From: Aldrovandia affinis
Lineage: Eukaryota; Chordata; Actinopteri; Notacanthiformes; Halosauridae
Length of the DNA: 64,000 nt
Assembly (NCBI GenBank): GCA_029706075.1
Contig: JAINUG010000087.1
Span: forward strand, 2,046,001 to 2,110,000
Reading direction: 5' to 3'
The stretch's first letter is position 1; the number at the start of each line of letters is the position of its first letter. A program made the position numbers and the translations under genes. The notes under the pieces were generated by a model that was given only the letters and a program-made list of their open reading frames with translations, ran no database searches and was not told where the DNA came from. Of the stretch, positions 48,636 through 59,935 are shown in pieces.

Positions 48636-48952
48636 TAATAAGAATTTGTTTCAGATTTTCTCCCATTTTCTCCCAATTTGATAGCCAATTATACCCTCTA
48701 TTTTTCATGTCAATCTCCCCCTCGTATTGTGCGTTCGCTGCTGTAGCCCTGTGACTGGTAGTGACAAAGGTAAAGTATCGTCTCCTCCGAGATGGCACTC
48801 GCCAGGCTGTCAACCGTAACTCCGGTACTCAGCCAATTGCTGCCCCCGGTGGCACTCCCAGCCAGAGCTGACTCCGACACGGCTGGTGGAATCGAACCCC
48901 AGTCACCGTGGCCAGCATCGAACGTTGTAACCACTAGACCACGCGGGAGGCC
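48636..48952 (-). mobile_element. tRNA-derived SINE with perfect 15-bp target duplication
   Basis: TTTTTGTCAGCTATT at 48621-48635 is repeated exactly at 48953-48967. On the minus strand the element starts GGCCTCCCGCGTGGTCTAGT (A box TGGTCTAGTGG), has B box GGTTCGATTCC at about 48892, a body with 'ccgccgggggcagcaattgg'-like sequence, and the shared tail 'agagggtataattggctatc' followed by GGGAGAAAATGGGAGAAAAT. The B box is intact and the duplication undecayed, so this is probably the youngest SINE in the window. Confidence 0.95.
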
Positions 48953-49144
48953 TTTTTGTCAGCTATTGATAGAGGATTTTTGTCATGGGTAGGCTAACTT
49001 TTGTGAAGTGCCTGCTGAAGAATCAAATTTGTTCATGTCAACTTAACAATCAGTTAAGCCAAGTTACATTATTTTGAAAAAAGTTAAAAAAAATGATTGC
49101 ATACTTGTGAAGCAGGGATAAATATTTTCAAACATAGAGTTTTT

Positions 49145-50085
49145 AGATTAGATTTATTGTCATTGCACAAAGTACAAGTACTGAGACAACGAAATGCAGT
49201 TAGCATCTAGCCAGAAGTGCAAATAGCAGTAAAGTGCAAAAAGAGTATATACAATGTGGAGATAAATATGAAATAAACAGCATAATATGAAATAAATGGT
49301 ATAGTATAAACAGTGTAAACAGTATAAACAGTGAGAAGTGAATAGAGGAGAGGACTCAGCACACAGCCCTGTGGGATGCCGGTGTTCAGGGTGAGGGTTG
49401 TTATCTAACCTAACAGAGGTGTTGGTTATCCAACCCAGTTGCAGAGGGAGGTGTCAATGCCAACCAGAGTTTTGTTCTGGCATGGTGTTGAATGCTGAGC
49501 TGAAGTCTATGGAGGGGGTCCAGTGTGTCCAGGTGGTAGGAAGGTTTTGAGTTGAGCCAGTGTGGGTGGTAAGAAGGTTTTGAGTTGAGCCAGGACCAGC
49601 CTCTCTAAGCACTTCATGATGGTGGGGGTGAGTGCAACAGGGCAAAAGTCATTCAGGCTTGCTGCGGTGGAGTGCTTAGGCACCGGCACGATGGAGGTGA
49701 TCTTAAAACACATGGGGACAACTGCCTGGGCCAGCGACAGGTTGAAGATGTCTGTCAGGACCCCAGCACCCCAGCACAGGCCCTGAGTACACGTCCGGGG
49801 ATGCCATCAGGACCAGCAGCCTTACGTGCATTAGTCCGGCTCAGTGCAGCACACACATCGGTGGGGGAGAGTGTGAGAGGTTGGTGGTCAGCGGGGAGCA
49901 CAGCCTTGATGGCCGTCCCTGTCGAAGTGAACATAAAAGGTTGTTAAGCTTATCCGGGAGGGAGGTGTCGCTGGTTGGGGGGAGGTGTTGGTCGGTTTAT
50001 AATCCGTAATGGCCTGGATGCCTTGCCACATGCATCGGGGGTCTGTCCTGAATTTGGCTGCTGCTTTGCTGTTGTTCTGTGGTGT
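49145..50085 (-). pseudogene. LINE reverse-transcriptase fragment with 3' UTR
   Basis: On the minus strand: AAAKFRTDPRCMWQGIQAIT, then VCAALSRTNARKAAGPDGIP (start of the reverse transcriptase, typical AAGPDGIPG), [37 protein letters not shown], then IDFSSAFNTM (catalytic motif A aspartate) and, after a gap, TLTLNTGIPQGCVLSPLL (motif B). The YADD motif C and all downstream coding are deleted. 49320-49145 is a 3' UTR with 'gtgcaatgacaataaat'. A short AACAGTATAAACAGT repeat lies near 49305-49330. The clade is uncertain; it differs from the L2-like ORF at 51888. Frame breaks are several. Confidence 0.82.
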
Positions 50086-51780
50086 GTATCAATTTCTTAG
50101 AGGGAAGATGTGTTAAAATTATACAAAAACTTTTTCCAGACTGGTACGTATTAGACATGTTACATAAAGTACACATTCCCCAACTCTCGAGAAATGACCT
50201 GAAAGTCTATTACTGGAAGTTACATAACTGAGTGATTTTGAAGCTGCATTAATAGCTGCAGCATGAGGCTGAAATTTCAAGCAATTACCCAGCTACCTCG
50301 TAAGAGCCATTGACTTGACCTTGAAAGTTACAACTTAATCATGCCGAGTATCAACTTCAAATGCTTGTTACATTTTCCATCAAGAAAAATAATTATAAGC
50401 TCCAATTATATACTGATAAAATACCTGGTGCGTTGTGGTGAACAGTCCTAAGTGTAACAGTCAGGGATTCTCTAAACCGTTCATCTCAAGGCTCCTTGAA
50501 ATGTCCACCCTGAGGCCGAGGAAAAGCACCTAAATCAAAAGTTTAACATTTGACACCTCAATCTACACAGACTACAGGCTCTAATGAGTGCCCTTTTAAC
50601 ATTTTAATACATGGAAGCATTTCTAAATCATGATGCCATTATATCATGTATTTATATAAGACATGCAGCACTTTAGTACAATGTAAATATTTATTATACT
50701 AAAACCTATATTAACTATGACCTGGGACTGAGAACGCTGTGTGTCTCATTTATATTTGAGAATATGCAACATTTTAGCACATTTGCATTTTATTTCCTCC
50801 CATAGCCATACTTTCAGATGATTTCTTTTGGACAAGGACCTAACTACATAGCTAAACCTGGGACTGCAGGTCTATTAGAGATCACCAGAAACTCATAAGA
50901 AGGTTGGTGTCTTTGTCAACTACGCCCCAAAAATTTGAACACATTACCCATAAATATCAGGGAAGCCAACACACTAGACATTTTCAAAAGACAACATTTT
51001 ACCAAAGCTTTTGATTTTGACTTGCACTACTAAATTGATCTTGCACTATATATATTTTAATCTTCTCTGATTCAGTCCATAGCCTTTGAACTGCAATTCT
51101 TTCATAAATGATTTCTTTTGCATTGTGAGGGCTTTCGTCCTTCAAAGAAAGCCGTCACAAAGCACCAGGTTTTGAAGTGAGTGGTTGTCAGGTGAACGCA
51201 CGCTTTAAAGCAGCACTAACTAAAGACTCTTGGAAGACAGGGAAAAAGTTAGGGAAAAAGGTAACAGGCGACTCAGTTCAAGCCTTTCAATGTCAGTGAG
51301 TGCAAATCTGGTCCGGAGGACATGTTGAGGAAACGTGAGTGTTAAATTTGGCTTTTTATGTCCTGAAGCTCCTCATATGGGAAAGTTTCTTCAGCTGGAA
51401 GAAACTCAGTCTTATCACACTGCCCTACATTGTTTATCCAGCCTATACATAATCAGAACACAGAGAATTTACCCATCTCTGAATGCATTGAGTAAACATG
51501 GTGAGTACATGGTGATTTGAGAACATGACAGCACGTCAAAACGTGCTTTTTTTTACCCATGTGACAACATTACAAAACCAAAGTGCAATGATGTGACATG
51601 GTGCAATCATTTCTTGAAAATGTCCTTTGATATATAGAACTGTATCTATAGTAGACAAGCATCAATATTTAAGCATGGCAGATTAAGCTAATTTAAAAAG
51701 GAAAAATATTTACATTATGGTTTGTGGACTCAAGTAAAAGCATGTGTACAATTTATAATGTTCAAATAAAGGAATACATT
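50086..51780. other. Unassigned, mostly repeat-poor sequence
   Basis: No supported gene. 50120-50480 is repeat-free with TAAT-containing words (GCATTAATAGCTGCAGCATG near 50247, AATAATTATAAG near 50389) and could hold conserved non-coding sequence. Confidence 0.35.
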
Positions 51781-51784
51781 TCAA

Positions 51785-51887
51785 CATCCATCCATCCATC
51801 CATTATCTAAGCCGCTTATTCCTGGTCAGGGTCGCGAGGGGGGACTGGAGCCTATCCCAGCATGCGTTGCGGGCGAGAGGCAGGAAT
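51785..51887 (-). repeat. Common teleost repeat with CATC tract (RTE/Rex3-tail-like)
   Basis: (CATC)n at 51787-51802, then 'attatctaagccgcttattc', 'ctggtcagggtcgcgagggg' and 'ggagcctatcccagcatgcg'. The shorter copy at 10250 has the same words. It abuts the L2-like ORF at about 51888, so the LINE was probably truncated or inserted here. Confidence 0.7.
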
Positions 51888-52964
51888 ATTCTCATTGACA
51901 GACTTGAAAACTGGGTTGGCCTCTCAGGTCCAGTCCTTAACTGGTTCAGGACCTATCTGACTGAACGGGAATATTTTGTCAGCCTAGGTGACCATAGCTC
52001 CAAAAAACATCGGATGAGCTGTGGGGTCCCTCAGGGGTCGATTTTAGGACCGTTACTTTTCAGTTTATATATGCTGCCCCTTGGCAATGTCATAAAGCAA
52101 CACAATGTTAATTACCATAGCTACGCTGACGACACACAACTTTATGTTTCCATGACACCCAACGATTATAGTCCTGCTGACTGCCTTATACAATGCATTG
52201 CTGATATAAATGTATGGATGTCACAAAACTTTCTACAATTAAACCAGGACAAAACTGAAATTTTGATCATAGGTGATAAAGCTAAGCGAGAGAAGCTCTC
52301 TGCACACCTAAATACACTGGATCTTAAACCCAAGTGCCAGGCCAGAAATGTAGGTGTAATAATAGACTCTGACTTGGATTTCGAGACTCATATAAAAAAT
52401 ATAACAAAAGTATCGTTTTATCACCTGAAAAACATCGCCAAGGTGCAACCCTTCCTCTCGCAGGTGGATACTGAAAGAGTGATACATGCATTCATTTCTA
52501 GCAGGTTAGACTATTCCAACGCCATCTTGGCTGGTCTATCAAATCAGAAACCAATTTATAAGCTGCAGCTGATACAGAATGCTGCAGCACGAGTCCTTAC
52601 AAAGACGAGACGAAGAACACACATCAAACCAGTTTTGAAATCACTGCACTGGCTACCGGTCAACTCCAGAATAGATTATAAAATCCTCTTAATAGTCTAT
52701 AAATCACTGCATGGTTGTGCGCCTAGATATATCTCGGATATGCTGGTGAGATATTTTCCAAGTAGATCTCTGAGGTCCTCTGACAGAGAACTCCTGGTGG
52801 TTCCAAGAGTCAGAACAAAGAGACAGGGAGAGGCAGCTTTTAGTTTTTATGCCCCCAGGCTCTGGAATACACTCCCAGAGAGCTTGAGAATGGCTGAGAA
52901 TGTGGTCACTTTTAAACGAGATCTTAAAACACATTTATTTTGTCTCGCCTATCCTAGCGACTAA
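51888..52964 (+). CDS. L2-like LINE ORF2, 5'-truncated, open to the stop
   Basis: A 365-codon frame is open from 51867 to 52964. Its first eight or nine residues come from the adjacent repeat, so the apparent ATG is not a true start; LINE similarity begins at ILIDRLENWVGLSGPVLNW. Counting from that ATG, the reverse-transcriptase motif B CGVPQGSILGPLLFSLYML is at residues 52-70 and the catalytic YADD at 86-89, followed by FLQLNQDKTEILIIG and LGVIID-like NVGVIIDSDLDFETHIKNI. The full L2/Jockey-type C-terminus follows: RLDYSNAILAGL, QLIQNAAARVLTKTRRRTHI, LHWLPVNSRIDYKILLIVYK, RLWNTLPESLR and FKRDLKTHLF. The endonuclease and motif A are missing, so it cannot act alone. Absence of any stop or frameshift over 1.08 kb suggests a young copy. 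It is not a host gene. Confidence 0.9.
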   Translation: MLIDRLENWVGLSGPVLNWFRTYLTEREYFVSLGDHSSKKHRMSCGVPQGSILGPLLFSLYMLPLGNVIKQHNVNYHSYADDTQLYVSMTPNDYSPADCLIQCIADINVWMSQNFLQLNQDKTEILIIGDKAKREKLSAHLNTLDLKPKCQARNVGVIIDSDLDFETHIKNITKVSFYHLKNIAKVQPFLSQVDTERVIHAFISSRLDYSNAILAGLSNQKPIYKLQLIQNAAARVLTKTRRRTHIKPVLKSLHWLPVNSRIDYKILLIVYKSLHGCAPRYISDMLVRYFPSRSLRSSDRELLVVPRVRTKRQGEAAFSFYAPRLWNTLPESLRMAENVVTFKRDLKTHLFCLAYPSD

Positions 52965-53594
52965 TTTATAATATTTATGTTTATGTATTCACACACATCC
53001 TAGAGTCACTGGAGAATGGTGACACACAGGACCTTTTCAGAGGGTGTAAGCAATAGAAGAAAGGCAGAGAAGAGGTAGGATTCCCAAACAAAACACTAAT
53101 TTAATGAATAATTTTCTTCAAAATACAAAAGTCTTCAATCAATCATTTTAAAACTACAGAATCTTGTCAAAATCAGCCAAAACCACAACTTAAGCATAGA
53201 AAACTAGGGCATGGGGCCTGCAGCATTGCTTGCTGTCCTCCAACCTCCCCTCAATGCAGGGCAATAAGTTCTTTCTATACAGTCCACAATTGGAGTCAGC
53301 TGCCAACAGTCCCAATTTCTTCATTTAATGCAGCTGGTGGCCAGGTGTAGGACTGCAGGCTGATGGGAGCTATAGATTCTATGGCTCTTGTGGATCACAA
53401 GATTTAAATGAACAGACAGCCATTTCCCTGGGCTGCCTCTTGTGATGCCACAATATATATATAAACATGCAACAAATATTGCATAATGAAAAACGTAAAT
53501 TAGTGGCTTGGGTGTTAAATTTATTTGACGTAAATCAGCTCCTATGCATGTAGGGGCCCTGCTGTTGGTGACCTGCATGTATATTTTACACTGA
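52965..53594. other. LINE 3' region and unassigned sequence
   Basis: The first 100 bp or so are probably LINE 3' UTR. The rest is unassigned. The minus-strand 101-codon frame at 53321 has no domain. Confidence 0.35.
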
Positions 53595-53714
53595 TATGCC
53601 ACTAGAACAGTAGTGATTCCATACATTTTTCAGGATATGTGGTCCCAGTGGGAATTGAACCCACAACCTAAGCATTGCCAACACCATGCTCTACCAACTG
53701 AGCCACACAGAACC
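53595..53714 (-). mobile_element. tRNA-like SINE head and start of body
   Basis: The complement has TGGCTCAGTTGGTAGAGC (D-arm and A box) and GTGGGTTCAATTCCCAC (T-arm with a perfect 5-bp stem, B box with one change). The body CTGAAAAATGTATGGAATCA follows, then the tail is cut where related SINEs continue into TAAGTCGCTCTGGATAAG. The acceptor and anticodon arms do not fold properly (two extra bases before the D-arm, no anticodon stem), so it is a SINE or pseudo-tRNA, not a tRNA gene. Confidence 0.75.
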
Positions 53715-54414
53715 CTCTTTTTTTTGTAGAAAACAGTGTTTCTACATTTTTTTGTATGCAGCAAGGAAAGTAATCCTAAGATTATGGATCTCTGATGAAG
53801 CACATTCAGTTACAAAATGATATGAAACTGTGCTACAGATACCACCACTGGAGAAGCTGACCAATATCTTGCATGACAATCTTAAGGGATTTCTTAAGAT
53901 ATAGCAACCATTCCTTAATGCAGCTGATCCTATCATGTTAGACATGCTAATTTTAAACTAAGAAACAAACAAGATGTGCATTACCTATGAGGCATACTGT
54001 ATTGTTGTTTGTTTTTAGTTTTTATTGTCTTTCCTTTCTTTTTCTATCCCTGTGGAATGTCAGTCGTGTTGGCTTTTGTACTTAGTTTCATATGTTTGTT
54101 TATCTGTTAGGGAAAAAAAAGAGAAAATACTGACTCGGCTTGGACTTTGTTATTTGTAATGATGCATCTTTAACAACCTGAACCTTGAATAAAAAAATTG
54201 ATAAAAAACAAAAACGGCTTTAGATGGCCTTGCTATTTTTTCACCTTAATTAGCATATTTAATCACATTTATCATTTCTCCTACCTGGCTATTATTGGAG
54301 ACAGGCTTTATATTTCGTTATTTTGTTGTTGTGGTCCTTTGCTATTATAAGAGACTGGATATTTCTGGAGACTCTGCATCTAATAGAAGTTTTACAGCAT
54401 GTTAGAAAATATAC
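53715..54414. other. Unassigned sequence
   Basis: 54010-54220 is T/A-rich and ends 'gaataaaaaaattgataaaa', like a polyadenylated LINE or retropseudogene tail, but no coding similarity is visible. Confidence 0.35.
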
Positions 54415-54700
54415 AGGTTTCAGGGAGGCTCATCAATCAATCAATCAATCTTTATTTTTGTACAGTGCCATTTACAAACAGGTTGTCACACAGCACTTCA
54501 CAATTGGCATTTTCCAGAGGGAATCAAAAAACCAGAAAACCATTAGAGCCAATGTGGGAAACTGGAAAATTATTCCCTGACCCCTGAAAATGGTGGGATA
54601 CAGAGAAAAACAAATAGTCCTTGAGGCTCATGAGGCTTAACAGACCACCGGAAGGGCATTCTTCGGCATCTGAAGGCTCATCCTGCTATGATGTTTCCAG
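54415..54700. repeat. Common teleost repeat with (ATCA)n start
   Basis: (CAAT)n at 54431-54450, then 'ctttatttttgtacagtgcc', 'gttgtcacacagcacttcac' and 'ccagaaaaccattagagcc', 'gggaaactggaaaattattc'. From memory these words belong to a widespread fish repeat that begins with ATCAATC runs and CTTTATTT. Class not certain. Confidence 0.5.
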
Positions 54701-55034
54701 TGTGCCCCGTAGTCTGGTTTCAAATGGTAATCAAATAACAAACCATGCCTGTGATGACTGTAGCGACATGTCCAGATCCTCTAAGTTGGCTGTCCTGTGT
54801 TTCGCTTAGTGATGCACAGAGAAGAAAATTGCTGTTGACTTCAAAAGAGCAACACACGTAAATGAATAAAATACTGTGTGAATTCTTGCTAAGCTCAGAA
54901 ATGGGACTCTTGTTGCTTAGTGACAAAGATTTACTTTAAATGGTTGATTCATACTAGATATCAATACTGTAGCTTATCACTCTTGTTGAACTGTGGTTTC
55001 AGTGTGAAGAAAAAGGAACAAGACACAGGATCAC
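54701..55034. other. Unassigned sequence
   Basis: Nothing recognised. Confidence 0.35.
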
Positions 55035-55257
55035 ATCCCTGTTACATTACATTACAGGCATTTAGCACTTGCTCTTTTCCAGAGCGACTTACACAGTATA
55101 CATTTCATTACATAACATACATTTCTACAGCTGGATATTAATTAATCAATTCAGGTTAACTACCTTGCACAAGGGTAGCACTCCATCTGGGAACAGAACC
55201 TGCAACATTTGTGTTAAGTCAAGTTCCCTTACCATTATACTACACTGCTGTCACTGT
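55035..55257 (-). mobile_element. tRNA-derived SINE with CTCTGGATAAG-type tail
   Basis: Same architecture as 27526-27772: 'attacaggcatttagcact', 'cagagcgacttacacagta', 'agctggatat', 'taccttgcacaagggtagca', 'ggaacagaacctgcaaca' and 'ccattatactacactgctgt'. Minus orientation. The tail has changed from CTCTGGATAAG to CTCTGGAAAAG. Confidence 0.82.
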
Positions 55258-55384
55258 TATACACTGTATAGGAATGAAGGTATGCAGGATGTAGGCTCCT
55301 TTCTTTTCATAGACTTTCCAAAATCCAGAGCCAGAGTGCTGCTGTGTGGCTCGTCAGTTTGTGACATTCCCAACGGTCTGACGT

Positions 55385-55530
55385 GGAATCCTGACCAATG
55401 GCCTGTGCCTACACTGCATGAGGTGTACTCCTCTGAAGCTATGACTGCATCACTGAGCTGGCGGACTGCACAATGAGAAGAAGCGGCAGCTGACAACACA
55501 CACTTTGGAGGAGAGTGCATGCTTGGGGAA
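55385..55530 (+). mobile_element. SINE-like body fragment (shared with 42272-42480)
   Basis: 'agcggcagctgacaacaca' and 'tttggaggagagtgcatgct' align with the complement of 42275-42330 at roughly 70%. No head or tail recognised. Confidence 0.45.
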
Positions 55531-57145
55531 ATCAAGAATAAATATTTTAAAAAGGCAATTTTAGAGCATAATTATATCTCTAAACTTCTTTATATACTAG
55601 ACTGCGCAGTGCACATGATGGGCAGCCTATTCTACAAAAGAGCAATGTACTTTCAGTTCAAAATATATTATGTGGCTTGTGAACTGGTCCCATATTGACT
55701 TAGATGTAGAAACCAGATAGCTTTGTCTCTTTAAGCCACACACCAACAACTTTGATCAATTATTCAGTAAGAGGATAGATGTCAGGAATATTTCAAAGAT
55801 AAATCCCACGGGAAGAATTATTAATACTGAGATGTGGTGTCATGCTTGAAATACGTCATTTCATAATCTGTTCTAATATTCCCACAGCGAAATACAGGTT
55901 TTTATCTGGTTACAGTACGCAATAAACCATTCCCTTCCAGTGTTATAAAGACAGTTTTGTTTGGCTCATAAACCCTTTGCTTAATTTAACCTTTTATGTA
56001 TTTATTTAATGTTACATGTTGCAAACAGTAGGCTATTTGACCTGACAGTGTTTCACAGTTAAATCACACAAGATATGAATGGTTGTAGCAATGGGAATGG
56101 AAATCTTCAACCCTTCTGGAAGGTGCCTTCTGGAAGGCTCAAAATGCATTAAGTGCATTGTCATTTATATCAGTGCACATATGAAAAAGAATGAAGTTGG
56201 TCTGCTTATATTTGTCCTAATATTTGCTTTTGTAACACATTCATGGTTTTTATTGTTTGCGTATTAGACTTTATTCCTGCACATTTCATATTTTATGAGT
56301 GAATTTGATGTTTAAATTGAGCACATATTTATTATTTTATCATTATTATCAGCCCTTCCTGCAGTTTCTGTGTAGACTGGAGTAGAGTGCCAGGGGGACA
56401 TGCTATGAGCCATAAGAAAAATAAATGTAGAGAATTATTCATGTTTATTGCTATAGTTGAATGTTTCCCATGGGATTTATTCAGTTCCCATGCCATAGCG
56501 AAATGACCCTCAAAACCAGGTCCTGATCCACAGCTGACTTTTCTCTCTGTTTGTTTTGGGTTTTGGAGAGTGCACAAAACACATCACCTTCCAGCCTCCA
56601 GGTACCTGTAAGTTCCCAAAGTACCCTATTTAACCATTGCTCACTTTACAATCTAGAAATAAGAAATAAAGTTACAACATTTGTAGGCTATGGTGGTAGG
56701 TTACGATTAGTTAGAATTTAACAGTGAATAGCCAAGAGTTTAATAAAGATATGTTATCTAGCTTGCTACAGCATTTATCAATTTAACTACAGTTATGGTC
56801 ATGAGTTTAATGTAGTACAGTAAAGTAGTTTTAACAAGTCATATATGAAGCTTGTAGTATAGCTATTAGCAACAGATTGAGAGCTAGCATGGTAGCTAGC
56901 TACAAGGCAGACCGAAAGATAGATACGATGGCATGGCAAAAACAAGAAAAATTACATCTTCGCAATCTACAATTATGGTTTCACAAACAATACTTTTTAC
57001 CGATACCGCACTATTTATTATCTTTGAGACAAACTTAATAAATGTGAGATTTTTTTTTTTTTTTCATAAATACAGCTCATATGACCTACGCACAGCTAAG
57101 ACAACATACCTTACAAAATCACGGACAAAATAAGAAGAAATAAAC
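55531..57145. other. Unassigned sequence
   Basis: AT-rich; a T19 run at about 57046-57064; 'gctagcatggtagctagcta' at about 56882. No gene. Confidence 0.4.
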
Positions 57146-57149
57146 AAAA

Positions 57150-57436
57150 CTAACATCAATACTTGAAATGGCACAACAACCACAGAGGCGGGCAAACACT
57201 AGGAACAACCATTTCAAGACAGCACAAAGTCAACAGAAAACAGACAGCTTAAATAAGGAACGAAACGAAACACAGGTGATATCACTAAGACAATAATACA
57301 CTCAGACAATCAGGTGAAACAAGACACAGGTGGAATCACTCAAGACAATGAAACAATAAACCAATTAGACAAAGACATAATCAGGAAACACTAAGGGTAC
57401 AATGCCACCCTCTGGCAATGAGCAGCAGCTGTGACA
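57150..57436 (-). mobile_element. Probable LTR fragment
   Basis: The segment ends GAGCAGCAGCTGTGACA at 57436; its complement begins TGTCACAGCTGCTGCTCATT followed by GCCAGAGGGTGGCATTG, resembling starts of fish LTRs. The interior is A-rich with 'acacaggtg' repeated three times. The other end and a target duplication were not found. Confidence 0.4.
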
Positions 57437-57546
57437 GCCTATAACAAAAAACTCTTGCTGTACCAACTCTTTTCCAGTGATAGGAAACCCTTGAGGATAA
57501 ACAAAAAATAATTATTTGTAAATGGTATTATTTATTACATATCTGT

Positions 57547-58727
57547 AAATAAAGGAAACACTTGAGTAAATGAAGGGTTCTGGCAGCTTTGTTATGGTGT
57601 GGGGTGCATTTTTCTGGCATGAATTAGGTCCACTCAACCCCTTAGAGGGCAAGGTAAAGAGATAAAGCCATACTGAGTAATCACCTTCAACCTATGGTGA
57701 AGCATTTCTATACTGATGGGAATGGGCCCTTCCAGTATGACAATGCCCCCATCCACAGGGCACCCATCCATTTCTTGACTCATCCCACTTGTTGGCCAAA
57801 GGCACTCAAGTTCAACAAGTGAGGAAAAAAGTCAAGTGCAAAACGGACGGAGGGAGGATTCACAGAGGGGGGATTCACAAGTGACAGATACTGAGGCCAG
57901 ACAGGAGATGATGAGCGCTAACCATAGAATTTGCCTTGACCCATTTTTGCCTACTCTCATTCCATGCCCCCTCTGAAACAAGTTACAACACCATTGTAAT
58001 GCAAGTAGTCTGCTGTTTTAACATTTTTATTTATAACTTTGACACAAAATTTAAGAAACATAAATTGTACAAAAGTTGAATGAGTGGCATCATTCAACAT
58101 GTACATTGTTCTACTGTTAGTATAGCTAGCACATATTTTTCACAGTCCATGCCATTTCCATTTTACTTTCTTCATTAGTAGGTGAAAAAACTGAGTGGAT
58201 CAGTGTCTAATCTCCAATTTCAGGGATTAGGACTGAATAGGACCCTAGACTGTATGAGCAGTGTCTTACTGTGAGTAATTATCATTGTGATCCTAATAAC
58301 TGCTGTAATATACTGAAAATAGTAAATGACAGTTTAAACTAGCTACCGTTTCTGGATGTACAGATTAAGGTACTTAAAAGCATTTTTTTTAAATTGTGAT
58401 TTACTGGAAGGGACACTGTTACCCTTCCCCCCATAAATGATGCCTATGGTTTGATGAGCATGAAAACGATGTAAACCATATGCCATGGCAGTCTCAGTCA
58501 CCAGATCTCAACCCAATTGAAAACTTGTGGGAAATTCTGGAGCGACACTTGAGATAGCCTTTTCCACCACCAAATTATTTAATTTCTCTTTCTGTTGCAT
58601 CCCTCCAATAGAGTTCCAGACACCTGTAGAATCTATGCCAAGGCACAATGAAGCTGTTCTGGTGGCTCATGGTGACCCAACACCCTATTAAGACACTTTA
58701 TGTTGGTGTTTCCTTTATTTTGGCAGT
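57547..58727 (+). pseudogene. Tc1-like transposon, deleted and interrupted (family A, copy 2)
   Basis: The left terminal repeat is partial (AAATAAAGGAAACACTTGAG). Transposase text starts late at GSGSFVMVWGAFFWHELGPL then NPLEGK, and shows YDNAPIH (second catalytic D). From about 57762 to 58447 there is about 690 bp not present in copy 1, an insertion of unknown type. Coding resumes [20 protein letters not shown] with the catalytic E, then EFQTPVESMPRHNEA and a stop. The right terminus reads 'gacactttatgttggtgttt' and ends TTTTGGCAGTT at 58727. The helix-turn-helix and first D are deleted. Confidence 0.85.
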
Positions 58728-59490
58728 TAAAAGTTCAAAAAACAAATCTTCAAGAGTATGCTTGATAATATACAAAATGTAGCCACCCAAAACCATATGG
58801 AATATGCAAATTAAATTGAATACAATTTTGGTATTTTCTTTGACAATTTAATTTTACCCAAGAAATGTGCGACACACGTTTAAGTAAACATAATTTATGT
58901 ATCATTTTGTAATGCATGTATGCATATATTTACATTTGTGTGAATGACCATGGTCAGCTACATCTTACTGCAACAAACCCAAAACTGGGTTTTATCATTT
59001 TTGAAACTCTGCTCCTAGAGCTTCAGAATACGGAAACGGTGTAGTCCTATTGAAATATTTTCTTTTCAGGCATGTGCAGGTAAAAGCGATGGAGACTATG
59101 AATGCCATAAAGGAAGTACACTGCAATAAGAACAGTCCTGCTATAGTGTGCATGTGCGGGCTGCGTGCATGCCTGTGCGTTCCCCTCTGCCTGCTGTTTT
59201 CTTAAGTTAGCCGTCAGCACCCTGTCACAATGAATGTTTCTTATCCCTGTGTTTCCTTCACTTCCCTTTCTCACACCTTCACACTAGTTTTCTAATGAGC
59301 TGCTCCAGCGTTATACATGATGCATTTAGTGTTAGGCCAGCGATTGTGCATATGCTCTCTACAGTTTCCTTGTTTGTCGACAGCCTTGGTCTGATGGCAT
59401 GTTCCTCATAGCACAGCAGTGTTCAAGCCCCTGTCTTGTGTTTTGCAGTGGCGGTCAGCATGAAACAGGACATATCCTGAATAAAAATGT
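58728..59490. other. Unassigned sequence
   Basis: No gene or recognised repeat. Confidence 0.4.
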
Positions 59491-59935
59491 GCCTCATATT
59501 CTTACCCGAGAGAGGAGCTGAGCTAAGTGGGGGTGCTGCTGGCTCTCCCCGCACAAACCTGTCATTTTTCTCCTGAACCCGACACTCTGCTAGCTTTCAT
59601 CTTTTGCGCACAAAGCCCCGTCAAAGCACTGTGGCAGAATTTACATGCAGATTACCTTAACTGTGTTCTCCCTCATCCCCACCCCTTCCACTTCTGAGCA
59701 AAAGCTGTCGAGGAGATGTTCAGCTGCAAACGGATAAAAAAACAAAACAATGAGCGGCAGCCTGCTTAAAGCACATGGACGGGCGTGGTTGACTGGGGTG
59801 ATGAAAGTTCTCCTGAGGCTTCCTTCTCCAGAACAGGGCCTGCTAAAGGGCTGTGTGGGGGTGGGAGGGGGCCCTATGAGATACATTTTAATTAAATATT
59901 CATTTCACACGATTACATTTTCATTTTGTTAATCT
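59491..59935. other. Unique GC-richer patch, possible CNE
   Basis: Repeat-free, with a low-stop region on both strands and TTTTAATTAAATATTCATTT at 59887. Domains are absent. Possible regulatory element or unrecognised exon. Confidence 0.22.

Noticed and set aside
53641..53714. Possible tRNA gene on the minus strand
   Set aside because: D-arm and T-arm are clear, but there are extra bases before the D-arm, no anticodon stem, and a SINE body follows directly. It is the head of a tRNA-derived SINE.
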